Assembly: GCA_023055425.1 (NCBI GenBank)
Contig: JALGPY010000001.1
Location: 71,170,994 to 71,234,993 of the forward strand
Direction: 5' to 3'
From: Linanthus parryae
Taxonomy: Eukaryota; Streptophyta; Magnoliopsida; Ericales; Polemoniaceae
DNA length: 64,000 nucleotides
Positions 47,301 through 60,900 of this stretch are shown piece by piece. Made by a program: the position numbers and the translations under genes. Under the pieces are notes generated by a model. It saw only the letters and a list, made by a program, of their open reading frames with translations, was not told the origin of the DNA and did not search any database. How positions within the stretch are numbered: position 1 is the stretch's first letter; every line of letters begins with the position of its first letter.

Positions 47301-48280
47301 ACCTCCCCTTTAGCCAATCTTCTACTTCTCTTTAGATCCTGCATATTTCGACAAATATGAGATCCACATCCAGTATCTAATACCCATGATGTAGAGACAG
47401 TTATATTGACATCTACAACAAAAATACCTGGTGGTGGTGGAATCACTATTCCAAGCCTCTTGTCCTCCAGATATTTTGGGCAGTTCCTCTTCCAGTGTCC
47501 AGGTTGACTGCAGTAGTGACACTCACCCTTAGTCACGACCTTGGCAATGCCACCAACAGGCTTAAGGGCTTGTTCCTTGGACTTGGCAACTGACTTGCCT
47601 TTGCCCTTGGAGGAAGAGGCAAACTTTTTGCCCTTTCCTTTATGTACCATCATAATGGCCTTGCCCTTACCCTTGTTGATGCTCTGTTCAGCCGTCCTCA
47701 ACATGTTGAGCAAATCTGGCAGTGGTTTAACGATCTCGTTCATGTTATAGTTCATAATGAACTGTCCATAACTCTCAGGCAACGATTGCAACACGAGATC
47801 GGTTGCCAACTCTTGGCCGACCGGGAACCCAAGCCGGGCGAGATTCTCCAAATACCCGATCATTCGGAGTACATGGGGTCCCACCGGGTTCCCTTCTGCC
47901 AGATGACATTTGAACAGTGCCTTTGAGACCTCATACCTCTCTACCCTCGCCTGCTCTTGGAAGAGCTGCTTTAGATGTTCGATCATATCGACAGCATTCA
48001 TGTTCTCATGTTGCTTCTGAAGCTCAGAGGTCATGGTGCAAAGCATTAGGCAGGCCGCATCATTAGCGTCATCAACACGCTTTTGATACGCCTTTAAGGC
48101 AGCAGGTGTCTGATTCTCTGGACCTTCTGGAACATGCTCCTCTATTGCGTACAGTTTCTTCTCTTGTTTGAGAACAATTCTCAAGTTTCTGTACCAATCA
48201 AGAAAGTTGGTTCCAGAGAGCTTGTCCTTCTCAAGGACAGATCGTAGGGAATGTTGAGAACTCGATGAGTTGTTTGCCAT
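44333..48280 (-). pseudogene. Element F gag-pol, three lesions
   Basis: Start ATG at 48278-48280 (MANNSSSSQHS). Domains as in element G: gag, CCHC knuckle CHYCSQPGHWKRNC, protease WVLDTGCGSHIC, integrase, reverse transcriptase (LYVDDILLIGND) and RNase H (EAEYIAANGAA). Against G: a TAA at 47129-47131 (Ser codon in G), a one-base deletion near 46450 in integrase, and a two-base deletion near 44430 that changes the last residues. The first integrase zinc motif reads HCRLGQ where E has HCRLGH, losing a zinc-binding His. The reverse transcriptase frame is open for 689 codons (44382-46451). Confidence 0.93.
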
Positions 48281-49963
48281 TTGGAATTCTACAAAAAGGA
48301 AAATACGCAAGTTTTATTATTTGTGAATTTTGACTATATTTAATAATGGCTAGTTTATTAAATATAGCCCCCACTATTTTTCTACGGATTAATAACCCTC
48401 AATTAATGCGGAAAATATCATTATATTTTCTAGTGGGCCAAGATCCATCTTTTCATCTCCTTATGAGCTTGCTTTGGCAAGTCACCCATAATTCGACTAC
48501 TTCTAGGTAGGAACAATTTCCAATTGCATCCCATATGCGACTCTTGGTTCAATCGGGCAAATAACTCCTTATTTATCCATCCATATGGATAATCCCAATT
48601 GATTGCCTCTAGGTTTCTTAATCAAATTAATAGCCTAGTTGTGCTCAACCTCTTATCTAAACAATTGCACATTGTTACGTGCAATCGCATTCCATCATTA
48701 TGAACCAAGTCGCCATGCTTTGGCACACACGAACTTGATAAATAATGATGATAATGAGTGTTTAAATAACGAGAAGGCAAGAACACAATATTGAATTTTG
48801 AGGGATTTTTGAATTCAATTTTAATTATTTTTTGTTGATCAATATCAACTAATCTATCTATTTGAGTTTGGGCACAACTCCAAATAATAGATCCGGGTTG
48901 TCTAATTATCTTATTATCCTAATTGCATGCATCATCCATACACCAACCACACAAATAATAAGACAATAAATAAACAACCACAAAACAGAAATTAAACGTG
49001 ATGTGGATATGGCATTTTCTAGACTAAGATAATTCCAAGCCAATGGAATTATCTATGAACCCTAAGCAAACACATCTCCATGCGTCTTGATCTTTCGGTC
49101 CATCCTTCATAGTCATGTGGTATGCTCCATGCTCCATGCTCCATCTTTTGTGGCTTCTTTGGCTTTGGGCTTCTTTTCTTCAATCTTGGCTAACAATCTA
49201 CTTTATCTAGCACTAGCTAATATCTATACTAAATAAAATAAATCTCACAAGTTGAGAAAAAAAATGGCACGCAGGCCATAAAACCCTAATTAATTATTAC
49301 AATTAATTGATCAGCTCGCAGGCCGTAAAACCAAACCACAAAATTAAACATCCACATCAAACCACATCCTAAGGCCATATCCAATCACCATGTGATTTGC
49401 ACATAAACAGTTAAAATCCAATTTTAACGCGCTTGGTCAATTTTAATTGATTTTAGGATTTCTAGGGTTAAAACGGTCCATGGGCCCAACAATCCAATTG
49501 CCCGGGCCCAAACAAAGTGAACAGTAAGGCCCTAGGGCCGGCACGGCCCAAAACCCGCAAGCTAGGCCCGCGGGTTAGGGCCGCCCGGCCCCTTAGGGCG
49601 CCAATCTTGGGCGGCAATCAAGGGGGGGCGGTCCCCTAGGGGGCCGAACCTCCTTATGGAGGTTGTTTCCAAAACAACCTCCTTGCTTGGAGCCCATGTT
49701 TGGTTGTTTTCCTTGTTTTGGGAGAACTCCTTCTTCCCCAAGGATGCCCAAACCCTATATCTTAGATCCTAAAATTTCTCAAACTCACCAATTCATGCAT
49801 CCAATGCAAAATTGGGTCTTGTTATGATCTAATTATTGACAAATTGCATCCCATGCTTGATTTGTCTTGTTTTACGCGATAAACAACAATTTAAGGTGTA
49901 AAACAACAAGAATGTAACACATAAACTACGTTTATGCTCTATGACCTCTGGCTCTGATACCAC
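48281..49963 (-). other. Untranslated leader of element F
   Basis: About 1.68 kb between gag and primer site without a supported gene; homologous to the leaders of E and G, including the G+C-rich block near 49490-49680. Confidence 0.85.
49950..49962 (-). other. Primer binding site of element F (initiator tRNA-Met)
   Basis: TGGTATCAGAGCC on the minus strand, one base inside the 5' LTR at 49964. Confidence 0.93.
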
Positions 49964-51392
49964 TGTAGGGTTTTGATTCATGGATCGCGCAAACGGAAGC
50001 ATAATCAAACAAACAACCAAGCAAAACCCTCCAAGGATCACAAGTCTAGATCATAACGATAGTGAAGGTAAGAAATCATAAACACACCTTTGGGTTCTCC
50101 TTGATGACTTCAAACGCGAATAGTGTCACGTTCTCTATAGTTGATCCACGCCTAGAGTTGATCCTAGATCTCCAATCTCCTTGGTGCTAGCCCGGAATGA
50201 GAGGAGGGTGAAGGAATCACGCAAAACGAGACAAAAGAAGGGGCTCGGCCCTTCCTTTTGGCCGACGGGGTGAGGGGCGGCGGCAAGGGGCGGCGTCGCT
50301 CCTTGTTGCTTGCTCTCTCTCTCCTTTGTTCTCTCCCACTCTTGTTATGTTCTCTTTAGAGCATAAGTTATGAGGAAGGAAGGAAGGAGGGTCCTTTATA
50401 TAGTCCAACAACTCCTTGTTAACTACCTAAAGGACTTATTCTAGTCCTACTAGAATTCAATTTAGTCCCTTCCTTGCAAATTAGTCCCTACTAAGTTTGC
50501 AAGGGTTTGCAAAGTGATCCTTCTAATTAATTAATCCAATTAATTAATTCCCAAATCTAGTACAACTCTATATAGCGTGTGACCCCATAGGTTCTATCTA
50601 GTTGGTAGCAACTCTTTGCTAATATGGAGCGGTTTCTAGCAAAACATCCATTCTAGCCAACTAATAGAATAGTCATCTAGACAACCTTGTACAAGTAATT
50701 GTCTCATCCCTTTGCCTCCATATCCGGATTGGACACGAGACATACAAGTCACACTCGTATATCCAATCCCTAGTTTCTCGATCCATGGAATAGCCTTATT
50801 CGTGCAAATAACATCAATATCCTATATTGATTTATTTGAGTCTGGCCAGACATTCTATAAGCACTATCCTTCGAGTGGCCTAGGATATTTGCTCCCGTTA
50901 TGTGGGAGGGGCAAATCCTCTCTACGTCCACTACGATCTCTAAGCTTGCTTCTCATTGTATCCAGTACACGCCTTTATAACCACCCAGTCACGGTGTAGC
51001 GTTTAACGCTACCAAGATCACAATGATCCACAACTAGAATATCTAGTGACTTCAAGTCTAAGGATGACAATACCATTGTACCCGAGAAGCACTTGTGACT
51101 CAACATAACGTGTATGTAGCCTTCTCGGTGATGGGTCAATCCAGTGCAACATTCCGTAATGCACACCTATGTGTTGGATCGTGATATCTCCATATCAATT
51201 TAACCCCATACTAGTCTATAGATGATTGTCCCATTTAATCATTATACTTGACTAGGGATATTTAAGATAAACAACACGATTGTAAATCTAAGGACTTCAT
51301 TATATTAAATATCCAATAAATAATAAATGAATTTTCTAGCCAAATACAAATTCATACTAAACTAGATTGCCTCTAGGGCATCTATTCCAACA
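49964..51392 (-). repeat. 5' LTR of element F
   Basis: 1429 bp, same ends as the left LTR, followed directly by GAGCA at 51393-51397. Confidence 0.93.
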
Positions 51393-51397
51393 GAGCA
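51393..51397. repeat. Target-site duplication of element F, right copy
   Basis: GAGCA, matching 42884-42888. Confidence 0.92.
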
Positions 51398-52242
51398 TTC
51401 CACAAGACTATGAAGGATGGACCAAAAGATCAAGACGCATGGAGATGTGTTTGCTTTAGGGTTCATAGATAATTCCATTGGCTTGGAATTATCTTAGTCT
51501 AGAAAAGGCCATATCCACATCACGTTTAATTTCTGTTTTGTGGTTGTTTATTTTATTGTCTTATTATTGTGTGGTTGGTGTATGGAAGATACATGCAATT
51601 AGGATAATAAGATAATTAGACAACCCGGATCTATTATTTGGAGTTGTGCCCAAACTCAAATAGATAGATTAGTTGATATTGATCAACAAAACAATTAAAA
51701 TTGAATTTAAAAATCCCTCAAAATTCAAATATTGTGTTCTTGCCTTCTCGTTATTTAAACACTCATTATCATCATTATTTATCAAGTTTGTGCGTGCCAA
51801 AGCATGGCGACTTGGTTCATAATGATGGAATGCGATGGCACGTAACAATGTGCAATTGTTTAGATAAGAGGTTGAACACAACTAGGCTACTAATTTGATT
51901 AAGAAACCTAGAGGCAATCAATTGGGATTATCCATATGGATGGATAAATAAGGAGTTATTTGCCCAATTGAACTAAGAGTTGCATATGGGATGCAATTGG
52001 AATTGTTCCTACCTAAAGTAGTCAAATTATGGGTGACTTGCCAAAGCAAGCTCATAAGGAGATGAAAGATGGATCTTGGCCCACTAGAAAATATAAGGAT
52101 ATTTTCCGCATTAATATCTTGAGGGTTATTAATCCGTAGAAAAATAGTGGGAGCTATATTTGATAAACTAGCCATTATTAAATATAGTCAAAAAATTCAC
52201 AAATACTAAAACTTGCGTATTTTCCTTTTTGTAGAATTCCAA
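51398..52242 (+). other. Untranslated leader of element E, second part
   Basis: It continues the leader cut at 42888 and runs to the gag start. No supported gene; homologous on the opposite strand to 48281-49130 of F. Confidence 0.85.
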
Positions 52243-55200
52243 ATGGCAAACAACTCATCGAGTTCACAACATTCCCTACGATCTGTCCTTGAGAAGGACG
52301 AGCTCTCTGGAACCAACTTTCTTGATTGGTACAGAAACTTGAGAATTGTTCTCAAGCAAGAGAAGAAACTGTACGCAATAGAGGAGCATGTTCCAGAAGG
52401 TCCATAGAACCAAACACCTGCTGCCTTAAAGGCGTATCAAAAGCGTGTTGATGACGCTAATGATGCGGCCTGCGTAATGCTTTGCACCATGACTTCTGAG
52501 CTTCAGAAGCAACACGAAACCATGAATGCTGTCGATATGATCAAACATCTAAAGCAGCTCTTCCAAGAGCAGGCGAGGGTAGAGAGGTATGAGGTCTCAA
52601 AGGCACTGTTCAAATGTCATCTGGCAGAAGGGAACCCGGTGGGACCCCATGTACTCCGAATGATCGAGTACTTGGAGAATCTCGCCCGACTGGGGTTCCC
52701 GGTCGGCCAAGAGTTGGCAACCGATCTCGTGTTGCAATCGTTGCCCGAGAGTTATGGACAGTTCATTATGAACTATAACATGAACGAGATCGTTAAACCA
52801 CTGCCAGATTTACTCAACATGTTGAGGACGGCTGAACAGAGCATCGACAAGGGTAAGGGCAAGGCCATAATGATGGTACAGAAAGGAAAGGGCAAAAAGT
52901 TTGCCTCTTCCTCCAAGGGCAAAGGCAAGTCAGTTGCCAAGTCCAAGGAACCTGCCCTTAAGCCTGTTGGTGGCATTGCCAAGGCCGTGACTAAAGGTGA
53001 GTGTCACTATTGCAGTCAGCCTGGACACTGGAGGATGAACTGCCCAAAATATCTGGAGGACAAGAGGCTTGGAATAGTGATTCCACCACCACCAGGTATT
53101 TTTGTTGTAGATGTCAATTTAACTGTCTCTACATCATGGGTATTAGATACTGGATGTGGATATCATATTTGTCGAAATATGCAGGATCTAAAGAGAAGTA
53201 GAAGATTGGCTAAAGGAGAGGTAGATCTGCGCGTTGGGAATGGAGCAAAGGTTGTTGCGTTGGCCATAGGCGTGTGCGAGCTATCTCTGCCTTCAGGATT
53301 AGTTTTAGAATTAAATAATTGCCATTTTGTGTCTGCTATGAGCAGAAACATTATTTCTATTTCTTGTTTGGACAAGGATGGTTTTATTATTTCAATAAAG
53401 AACAATTGTTGTTCCTTTTATTTAAATAATATTCACTATTTTAGTGCGCAATTATTTAATGGACTTTATGTCCTTGATCTAAGCAATCCTGTCTACAACA
53501 TTAATACCAAGCGGATTAAAATAAATGATTTAAATCCTGCTTATTTATGGCACTGTCGTTTAGGCCACATAAATGAGAAACGTGTATCTAGACTCCATAA
53601 GGATTGACTACTAGACTCATTTGATTTTGAATCATATGAGACATCTGAGGCTTTTTTATTGGGAAAAATGACAAAGTCCCCTTTCAATAAGAAAGGTGAG
53701 AGGACTAGTGAGCAATTGACACTCATACATACCGATGTGTGTGGGCCATTTGCCACGCCTGCCAGGGGTGGTTATGTCTACTTCATTACTTTTACTGATG
53801 ATTACAGTAGATATGGATTTGTGTACCTTATGAGGGCAAAATCCGAATCCTTTGAAGTGTTCAAAGAATTCAAGAATGAAGTAGAGAAGCAACTTGGCAA
53901 AAGTATAAAGGCTCTACGATCGGATCGTGGAGGAGAATACTTGAGCCAAGAGTTTGACGACTATCTTAGAGAGTGTGGGATCGTGTCCCAACTCACTCCA
54001 CCCGGAACGCCACAATGGAATGGCGTGTCCGAGAGGAGGAATCAAACCCTATTGGATATGGTTCGATCTATGATGTGTCAAACCGATCTTCCATTGTCAT
54101 TTTGGGGCTACGCTCTATTAAGTGCAGCTTTCACCATTAACCGTGTTTCATCTAAATCAGTCATGAAGACACCATATGAGATGTGGAGTGGGAGGCGTCC
54201 CACACTGTCGTTCATGAGGATTTGTGGCTGCGATGTCTATGTAAAACGTTTACAATCAGACAAGCTAGGGCCTTAATCGGATAAGTGTAAATTTGTGGGG
54301 TACCCTAAGGAAACTAAGGGATACTACTTCTACAATCCAACCGAGAACAAAGTGTTTGTTGCTCGGACGGGCGTGTTTCTAGAAAGAGAGTTTGTCTCTA
54401 AAGAAGCAAGTGGGAGGAATGTAGAACTTGAAGAGGTTCAAGAACCACAAATCACTGAACCGATTATGGAACATGAACAGGAATCACAAGCAGTTGTGGA
54501 GCCACCTGTTCAGGTAACACAAGAGCTTCGTAGATCTAGTAGAGTGCGCCAGGAACCCGAGAGGTATGGACTTCTCGTAACCGATTACGGTGACACGATG
54601 CTCATAGATGATGAGCCTACTACCTATGAGGAGGCCATGAGGCCCAGACTCTCAGAAGTGGCTGGAAGCCATGAGATCCGAGATGGAATCCATGTACACC
54701 AACAAAGTATGGACTTTGGTGGAACCACCCGATGGGGCGCGGCCCATAGGGTGCAAGTGGGTCTTCAAGAAGAAGATCGACATGGATGGTAATGTGATTA
54801 CCTATAAGGGCCGATTGGTGGCTAAAGGATTCAGACAGATTCATGGTATTGACTATGATGAAACCTTTTCACCAGTCGCTATGACCAAATCCATACGAAT
54901 CCTACTTGCGATTGCAGCATACAACGACTATGAGATTTGGCAGATGGATGTCAAAACAGCATTCCTTTATGGGAATCTCCTCGAGGACGTGTATATGATA
55001 CAGCCGGAGGGTTTTGAAGATCCAAAGCAAGCCAACAAAGTCTGTAAGCTGCAACGATCCATTTATGGATTGAAGCAAGCTTCTAGGAGTTGGAATCGAC
55101 GTTTTGATGAAGTGGTCAAAGAGTTTGGCTTCATCAGAAACGAAGATGAGTCTTGTGTCTACAAGAAGGTTAGTGGGAGCTCTATAGCTTTTCTGGTCTT

Positions 55201-56191
55201 GTATGTGGATGACATACTACTCATTGGAAACGACATTCCCATGCTGCAATATGTTATAGATTGGCTAGGAAAGTGTTTCTCAATGAAGGACTTAGGGGAA
55301 GCAGCCTATATACTCGGTATAAAGATCTATAGAGATAGATCTAAGAGGTTGCTAGGCCTAAGCCAAAGTACATATATTGACAAGGTGTTGAAACGGTTCA
55401 ACATGCAAGATTCCAAGAAGGGATTCTTGCCCATGTCACATGGAATCACTCTTTCGAAGAGTGGTTGTCCTTCCAATGAGATTGAGAAGGAACGCATGAG
55501 TAGAATCCCCTATGCCTCGGCCATAGGATCTATCATGTACGCCATGTTATGTACTAGACCAGATGTGTCATATGACTTGAGTATGACAAGCAGATACCAA
55601 TCCAATCCGGGTGAGAGTCACTGGATTGCAGTCAAGAACATCCTAAAGTACTTGAAAAGAACTAAGGATGCTTTCTTGATATTTGGCGGTGAGGAAGAAT
55701 TGCGTGTAAGGGGTTACACTGATGCAAGCTTCCAGACCGACAGAGATGACTTTAGATCACAATCGGGATATGCGTTTTGCCTGAATGGAGCAGCGGTGAG
55801 CTAGAAGAGTTCCAAGCAAGAGACGGTAGCTGATTCTACAACAGAGGCTGAGTACATTGCTGCAAATGGCGCAACAAAGGAGGCTGTTTGGATCAGAAAG
55901 TTTGTTTCTGAACTTGGTGTGGTCCCTAGCATTGCGGATCCAGTGGAGTTGTTCTGTGACAACACTGGGGCGATCGCGCAATCAAAGGAACCCAGATCGC
56001 ACCAGAAGTCCAAACACGTGCTCAGGAAGTTTCATCTGATTCGAGATATTATCGATAGAGGAGACGTTCGGATATGCAAGATTCCTACAGATGATAATCT
56101 GTCAGACCCGCTTACGAAGCCTCTCACGCAGTGGAAGCATGAAGGGCACACTAGGAGTATGGGCATACGAGATGCGCCAGATTGGCTCTAG
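52243..56191 (+). pseudogene. Element E gag-pol, dead
   Basis: ATG at 52243 (MANNSSSSQHS). All Copia domains can be followed: gag, CCHC knuckle (CHYCSQPGHWRMNC), protease (WVLDTGCGYHIC), integrase (HTDVCGPF, RSDRGGEYL, PQWNGVSERRN), reverse transcriptase (LYVDDILLIGND) and RNase H ending DAPDWL. Lesions relative to G: TAG at 52405-52407, TGA at 53605-53607, TAA at 54274-54276, a small indel with frame change near 54640, and TAG at 55802-55804 (Trp in relatives). Two Cys of the integrase zinc region (CEAC in F and G) read SEAF here. Confidence 0.95.
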
Positions 56192-56205
56192 TGCAAGTGG
56201 GAGAC

Positions 56206-56523
56206 TGTTGGAATAGATGCCCTAGAGGCAATCTAGTTTAGTATGTATTATTTGTGGCTAGAAATTCATTTATTATTTATTGGATATTTAATGTAATGAA
56301 GTCCTTAGATTTACAATTGTGTTGTTTATCTTAAATATCCCTAGTCAAGTATAATGATTAAATGGGACAATCATCTATAGACTAGTATGGGGTTGGATTG
56401 ATATAGATATATCACGATCCAACACATAGGTGTGCATTAGGGAATGTTGCACTGGATTGACCCATCTCCGAGAAGGCTACATACACGTTATGTTGAGTCA
56501 CAAGCGCTTCTCGCGGTGCAATG
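56206..56523 (+). repeat. 3' LTR of element E, first 318 bp
   Basis: It starts TGTTGGAATAGATGCC after the polypurine tract AAGTGGGAGAC (56195-56205) and breaks at CAATG (56519-56523) where G begins. In the 5' LTR of E the same point continues into GTATTGTCATCC. Confidence 0.93.
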
Positions 56524-57955
56524 TGTAGGGTTTTGATTCATGGATCGCGCAAACTGAAGCATAATCAAACAAATAACCATGCAAAACCCTCCAAGGATCA
56601 CAAGTCTAGATGCATAACGATAGTGAAGGTAAGAAATCATAAACACACCTTTGGGTTCTCCTTGATGACTTCAAACGCGAATAGTGTCACGTTCTCTATA
56701 GTTGATCCACGCCTAGAGTTGATCCTAGATCTCCAATCTCCTTGGTGCTAGCCCGGAATGAGAGGAGGGTGAAGGAATCACGCAAAACGAGACAAAAGAA
56801 GGGGCTCGGCCCTTCCTTTTGGCCGACGGGGTGAGGGGCGGCGGCAAGGGGCGGCGTCGCTCCTTGTTGCTTGCTCTCTCTCTCCTTTGTTCTCTCCCAC
56901 TCTTGTTATGTTCTCTTTAGAGCATAAGTTATTGAGGAAGGAAGGAAGGAGGGTCCTTTATATAGTCCAACAACTCCTTGTTAACTACCTAAAGGACTTA
57001 TTCTAGTCCTACTAGAATACAATTTAGTCCCTTCCTTGCAAATTAGTCCCTACTAAGTTTGCAAGGGTTTGCAAAGTGATCCTTCTAATTAATTAATCCA
57101 ATTAATTAATTCCCAAATCTAGTACAACTCTATATAGCGTGTGACCCCATAGGTTCTATCTAGTTGGTAGCAACTCTTTGCTAATATGGAGCGGTTTCTA
57201 GCAAAACATCCATTCTAGCCAACTAATAGAATAGTCATCTAGACAACCTTGTACAAGTAATTGTCTCATCCCTTTGCCTCCATATCCGGATTGGACACGA
57301 GACATACAAGTCACACTCGTATATCCAATCCCTAGTTTCTCGATCCATGGAATAGCCTTATTCGTGCAAATAACATCAATATCCTATATTGATTTATTTG
57401 AGTCTGGCCAGACATTCTATAAGCACTATCCTTCGAGTGGCCTAGGATATTTGCTCCCGTTATGTGGGAGGGGCAAATCCTCTCTACGTCCACTACGATC
57501 TCTAAGCTTGCTTCTCATTGTATCTAGTACACGCCTTTATAACCACCCAGTTACGGTGTAGCGTTTAACGCTACCAAGATCACAATGATCCACAACTAGA
57601 ATATCTAGTGACTTCAAGTCTAAGGATGACAATACCATTGTACCCGAGAAGCACTTGTGACTCAACATAACGTGTATGTAGCCTTCTCGGTGATGGGTCA
57701 ATCCAGTGCAACATTCCGTAATGCACACCTATGTGTTGGATCGTGATATCTCCATATCAATCCAACCCCATACTAGTCTATAGATGATTGTCCCATTTAA
57801 TCATTATACTTGACTAGGGATATTTAAGATAAACAACACGATTGTAAATCTAAGGACTTCATTATATTAAATATCCAATAAATAATAAATGAATTTTTCT
57901 AGCCAAATACAAATTCATACTAAACTAGATTGCCTCTAGGGCATCTATTCCAACA
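56524..57955 (-). repeat. 3' LTR of element G
   Basis: 1432 bp from TGTAGGG to TTCCAACA on the plus strand. The adjoining polypurine tract reads AAGTGCGAGAC, one base different from AAGTGGGAGAC in B, E and F. Confidence 0.93.
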
Positions 57956-57969
57956 GTCTCGCACTTGCA

Positions 57970-60900
57970 CTAGAGCCAATCTGGCGCATCTCTTATGCCC
58001 ATACTCCTAGTGTGCCCTTCATGCTTCCACTGCGTGAGAGGCTTCGTAAGCGGGTCTGACAGATTATCATCTGTAGGAATCTTGCATATCCGAACGTCTC
58101 CTCTATCGATAATATCTCGAATCAGATGAAACTTCCTGAGCACATGCTTGGACTTTTGGTGCGATCTGGGTTCCTTTGATTGCGCGATCGCCCCAGTGTT
58201 GTCACAGAACAACTCCACTGGATCCGCAATGCTAGGGACCACACCAAGTTCAGAAACAAACTTTCTGTTCCAAACAGCCTCCTTTGCTGCGCCATTTGCA
58301 GCAATGTACTCAGCCTCTGTTGTAGAATCAGCCACCGTCTCTTGCTTGGAACTCTTCCAGCTCACCGCTGCTCCATTCAGGCAAAACACATATCCCGATT
58401 GTGATCTAAAGTCATCTCTATCGGTTTGGAAGCTTGCATCAGTGTAACCCCTTACACGCAACTCTTCCTCACCGCCAAACATCAAGAAAGCATCCTTAGT
58501 TCTTATCAAGTACTTTAGGATGTTCTTGACAGCAATCCAGTGACTCTCACCCGGATTGGATTGGTATCTGCTTGTCATACTCAAGGCATATGACACATCT
58601 GGTCTAGTACATAACATGGCGTACATGATAGACCCTATGGCCGAGGCATAGGGAATCCTACTCATGCGTTCCTTCTCAATCTCATTGGAAGGACAACCAC
58701 TCTTCGAAAGAGTGATTCCATGTGACATGGGCAAGAATCCCTTCTTGGAATCTTGCATGTTGAACCGTTTCAACACCTTGTCAATATATGTACTTTGACT
58801 TAGGCCTAGCAACCTTTTAGATCTATCTCTATAGATCTTTATACCGAGTATATAGGCTGCTTCCCCTAAGTCCTTCATCGAGAAACACTTTCCTAGCCAA
58901 TCTTTCACAGATTGCAGCATGGGAATGTCGTTTCCAATGAGTAGTATGTCATCCACATACAAGACCAGAAAAGCTACAGAGCTCCCACTAACCTTCTTGT
59001 AGACACAAGACTCATCTTCGTTTCTGATGAAGCCAAACTCTTTGACTACTTCATCAAAACGTCGATTCCAACTCCTAGAAGCTTGCTTCAATCCATAAAT
59101 GGATCGTTGCAGCTTACAGACTTTGTTGGCTTGCTTTGGATCCTCAAAACCCTCCGGCTGTATCATATACACGTCCTCGAGGAGATTCCCATAAAGGAAT
59201 GCTGTTTTGACATCCATCTGCAAAATCTCATAGTCGTGGTATGCTGCAATTGCAAGTAGGATTCGGATGGATTTGGTCATTGCGACTGGTGAAAAGGTTT
59301 CATCATAGTCAATACCATGAATCTGTCTGAATCCTTTAGCCACCAATCGGCCCTTATAGGTAATCACATTACCATCCATGTCGATCTTCTTCTTGAAGAC
59401 CCACTTGCACCCTATGGGCGGCGCCCCATCAGGTGGTTCCACCAAAGTCCATACTTTGTTGGTATACATGGATTCCATCTCGGATCTCATGGCCTCAAGC
59501 CACTTCTGCGAGTCTGGGCCACTTATGGCCTTCTCATAGGTAGTAGGCTCATCATCTATGAGCATCGTGTCACCGGAATCAGTTACGAGAAGTCCGTACC
59601 TCTCGGGTTCCTGGCGCACTCTACTAGATCTACGAAGCTCTTGTGTTACCTGAACAGGTGGATCCACAACTGCTTGTGATTCCTGTTCATGTTCCATAAT
59701 CGGTTCAGTGATTTGTGGTTCTTGAACTTCTTCAAGTTCTACATTCCTCCCACTTGCTTCTTTAGAGACAAACTCTCTTTCTAGAAACACGCCGGTCCGA
59801 GCAACAAACACTTTGTTCTCGGTTGGATTGTAGAAGTAGTATCCCTTAGTTTCCTTAGGGTACCCCACAAATTTACACTTATCCGATTTAGGCCCTAGCT
59901 TGTCTGATTGTAAACGCTTTACATAGACATCGCAGCCCCAAATCCTCATGAACGACAGTGTGGGACGCCTCCCACTCCACATCTCATATGGTGTCTTCAT
60001 GACTGGTTTAGATGGAACACGGTTAATGGTGAAAGCTGAACTTAATATAGCGTAGCCCCAAAATGATAATGGAAGATCGGTTTGACACATCATAGACCGA
60101 ACCATATCCAATAGGGTTCGATTCCTCCTCTCGGACACGCCATTCCATTGTGGCGTTCCGGGTGGAGTGAGTTGGGACACGATCCCACACTCTCTAAGAT
60201 AGTCGTCAAACTCTTGGCTCAAGTATTCTCCTCCACGATCCGATCGTAGAGCCTTGATACTTTTGCCAAGTTGCTTTTCTACTTCATTCTTGAATTCTTT
60301 GAACACTTCAAAGGATTCGGATTTTGCCCTCATAAGGTACACAAATCCATATCTACTGTAATCATCAGTAAATGTAATGAAGTAGACATAACCACCCCTG
60401 GCAGGCGTGGCAAATGACCCACACACATCGGTATGTATGAGCGCCAATTGCTCACTAGTCCTCTCACCTTTCTTATTGAAAGGGGACTTTGTCATTTTTC
60501 CCAATAAACAAGCCTCACATGTCTCATATGATTCAAAATCAAATGAGTCTAGTAATCCATCCTTATGGAGTCTAGATACACGTTTCTCATTTATGTGGTC
60601 TAAACGACAATGCCATAAATAAGCAGGATTTAAATCATTTATTTTAATCCGCTTGGTATTAATGTTGTAGACAGGATTGCTTAGATCAAGGACATAAAGT
60701 CCATTAAATAATTGCGCACTAAAATAGTGAATATTATTCAAATAAAAGGAACAACAATTGTTCTTTATTGAAATAATAAAACCTTCCTTGTCCAAACAAG
60801 AAATAGAAATAATGTTTCTGCTCATAGCAGACACAAAATGGCAATTATTTAATTCTAAAACTAATCCTGAAGGCAGAGATAGCTCGCACACGCCTATGGC

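Larger units (their letters stand above)
42889..51392 (-). mobile_element. Element F: complete Angela-type Copia, minus strand, inside element E
   Basis: 8504 bp with LTRs at both ends, primer site, leader and gag-pol, flanked by GAGCA on both sides; removal of F joins the leader of E without a gap. The LTRs differ at roughly a dozen of 1430 positions by eye. Coding lesions make it non-functional. Confidence 0.95.
40623..56523 (+). mobile_element. Element E: Angela-type Copia, interrupted by elements F and G
   Basis: 5' LTR 40623-42054, primer site, leader 42055-42888, then element F, leader resumes at 51393, gag-pol 52243-56191, polypurine tract and the first 318 bp of the 3' LTR (56206-56523), where element G begins. 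The remaining 3' LTR should lie beyond the right edge after G. The coding frame carries four nonsense codons and one frame shift, so it is inactive. Its two LTR parts differ at about three of 318 positions by eye. Confidence 0.93.
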
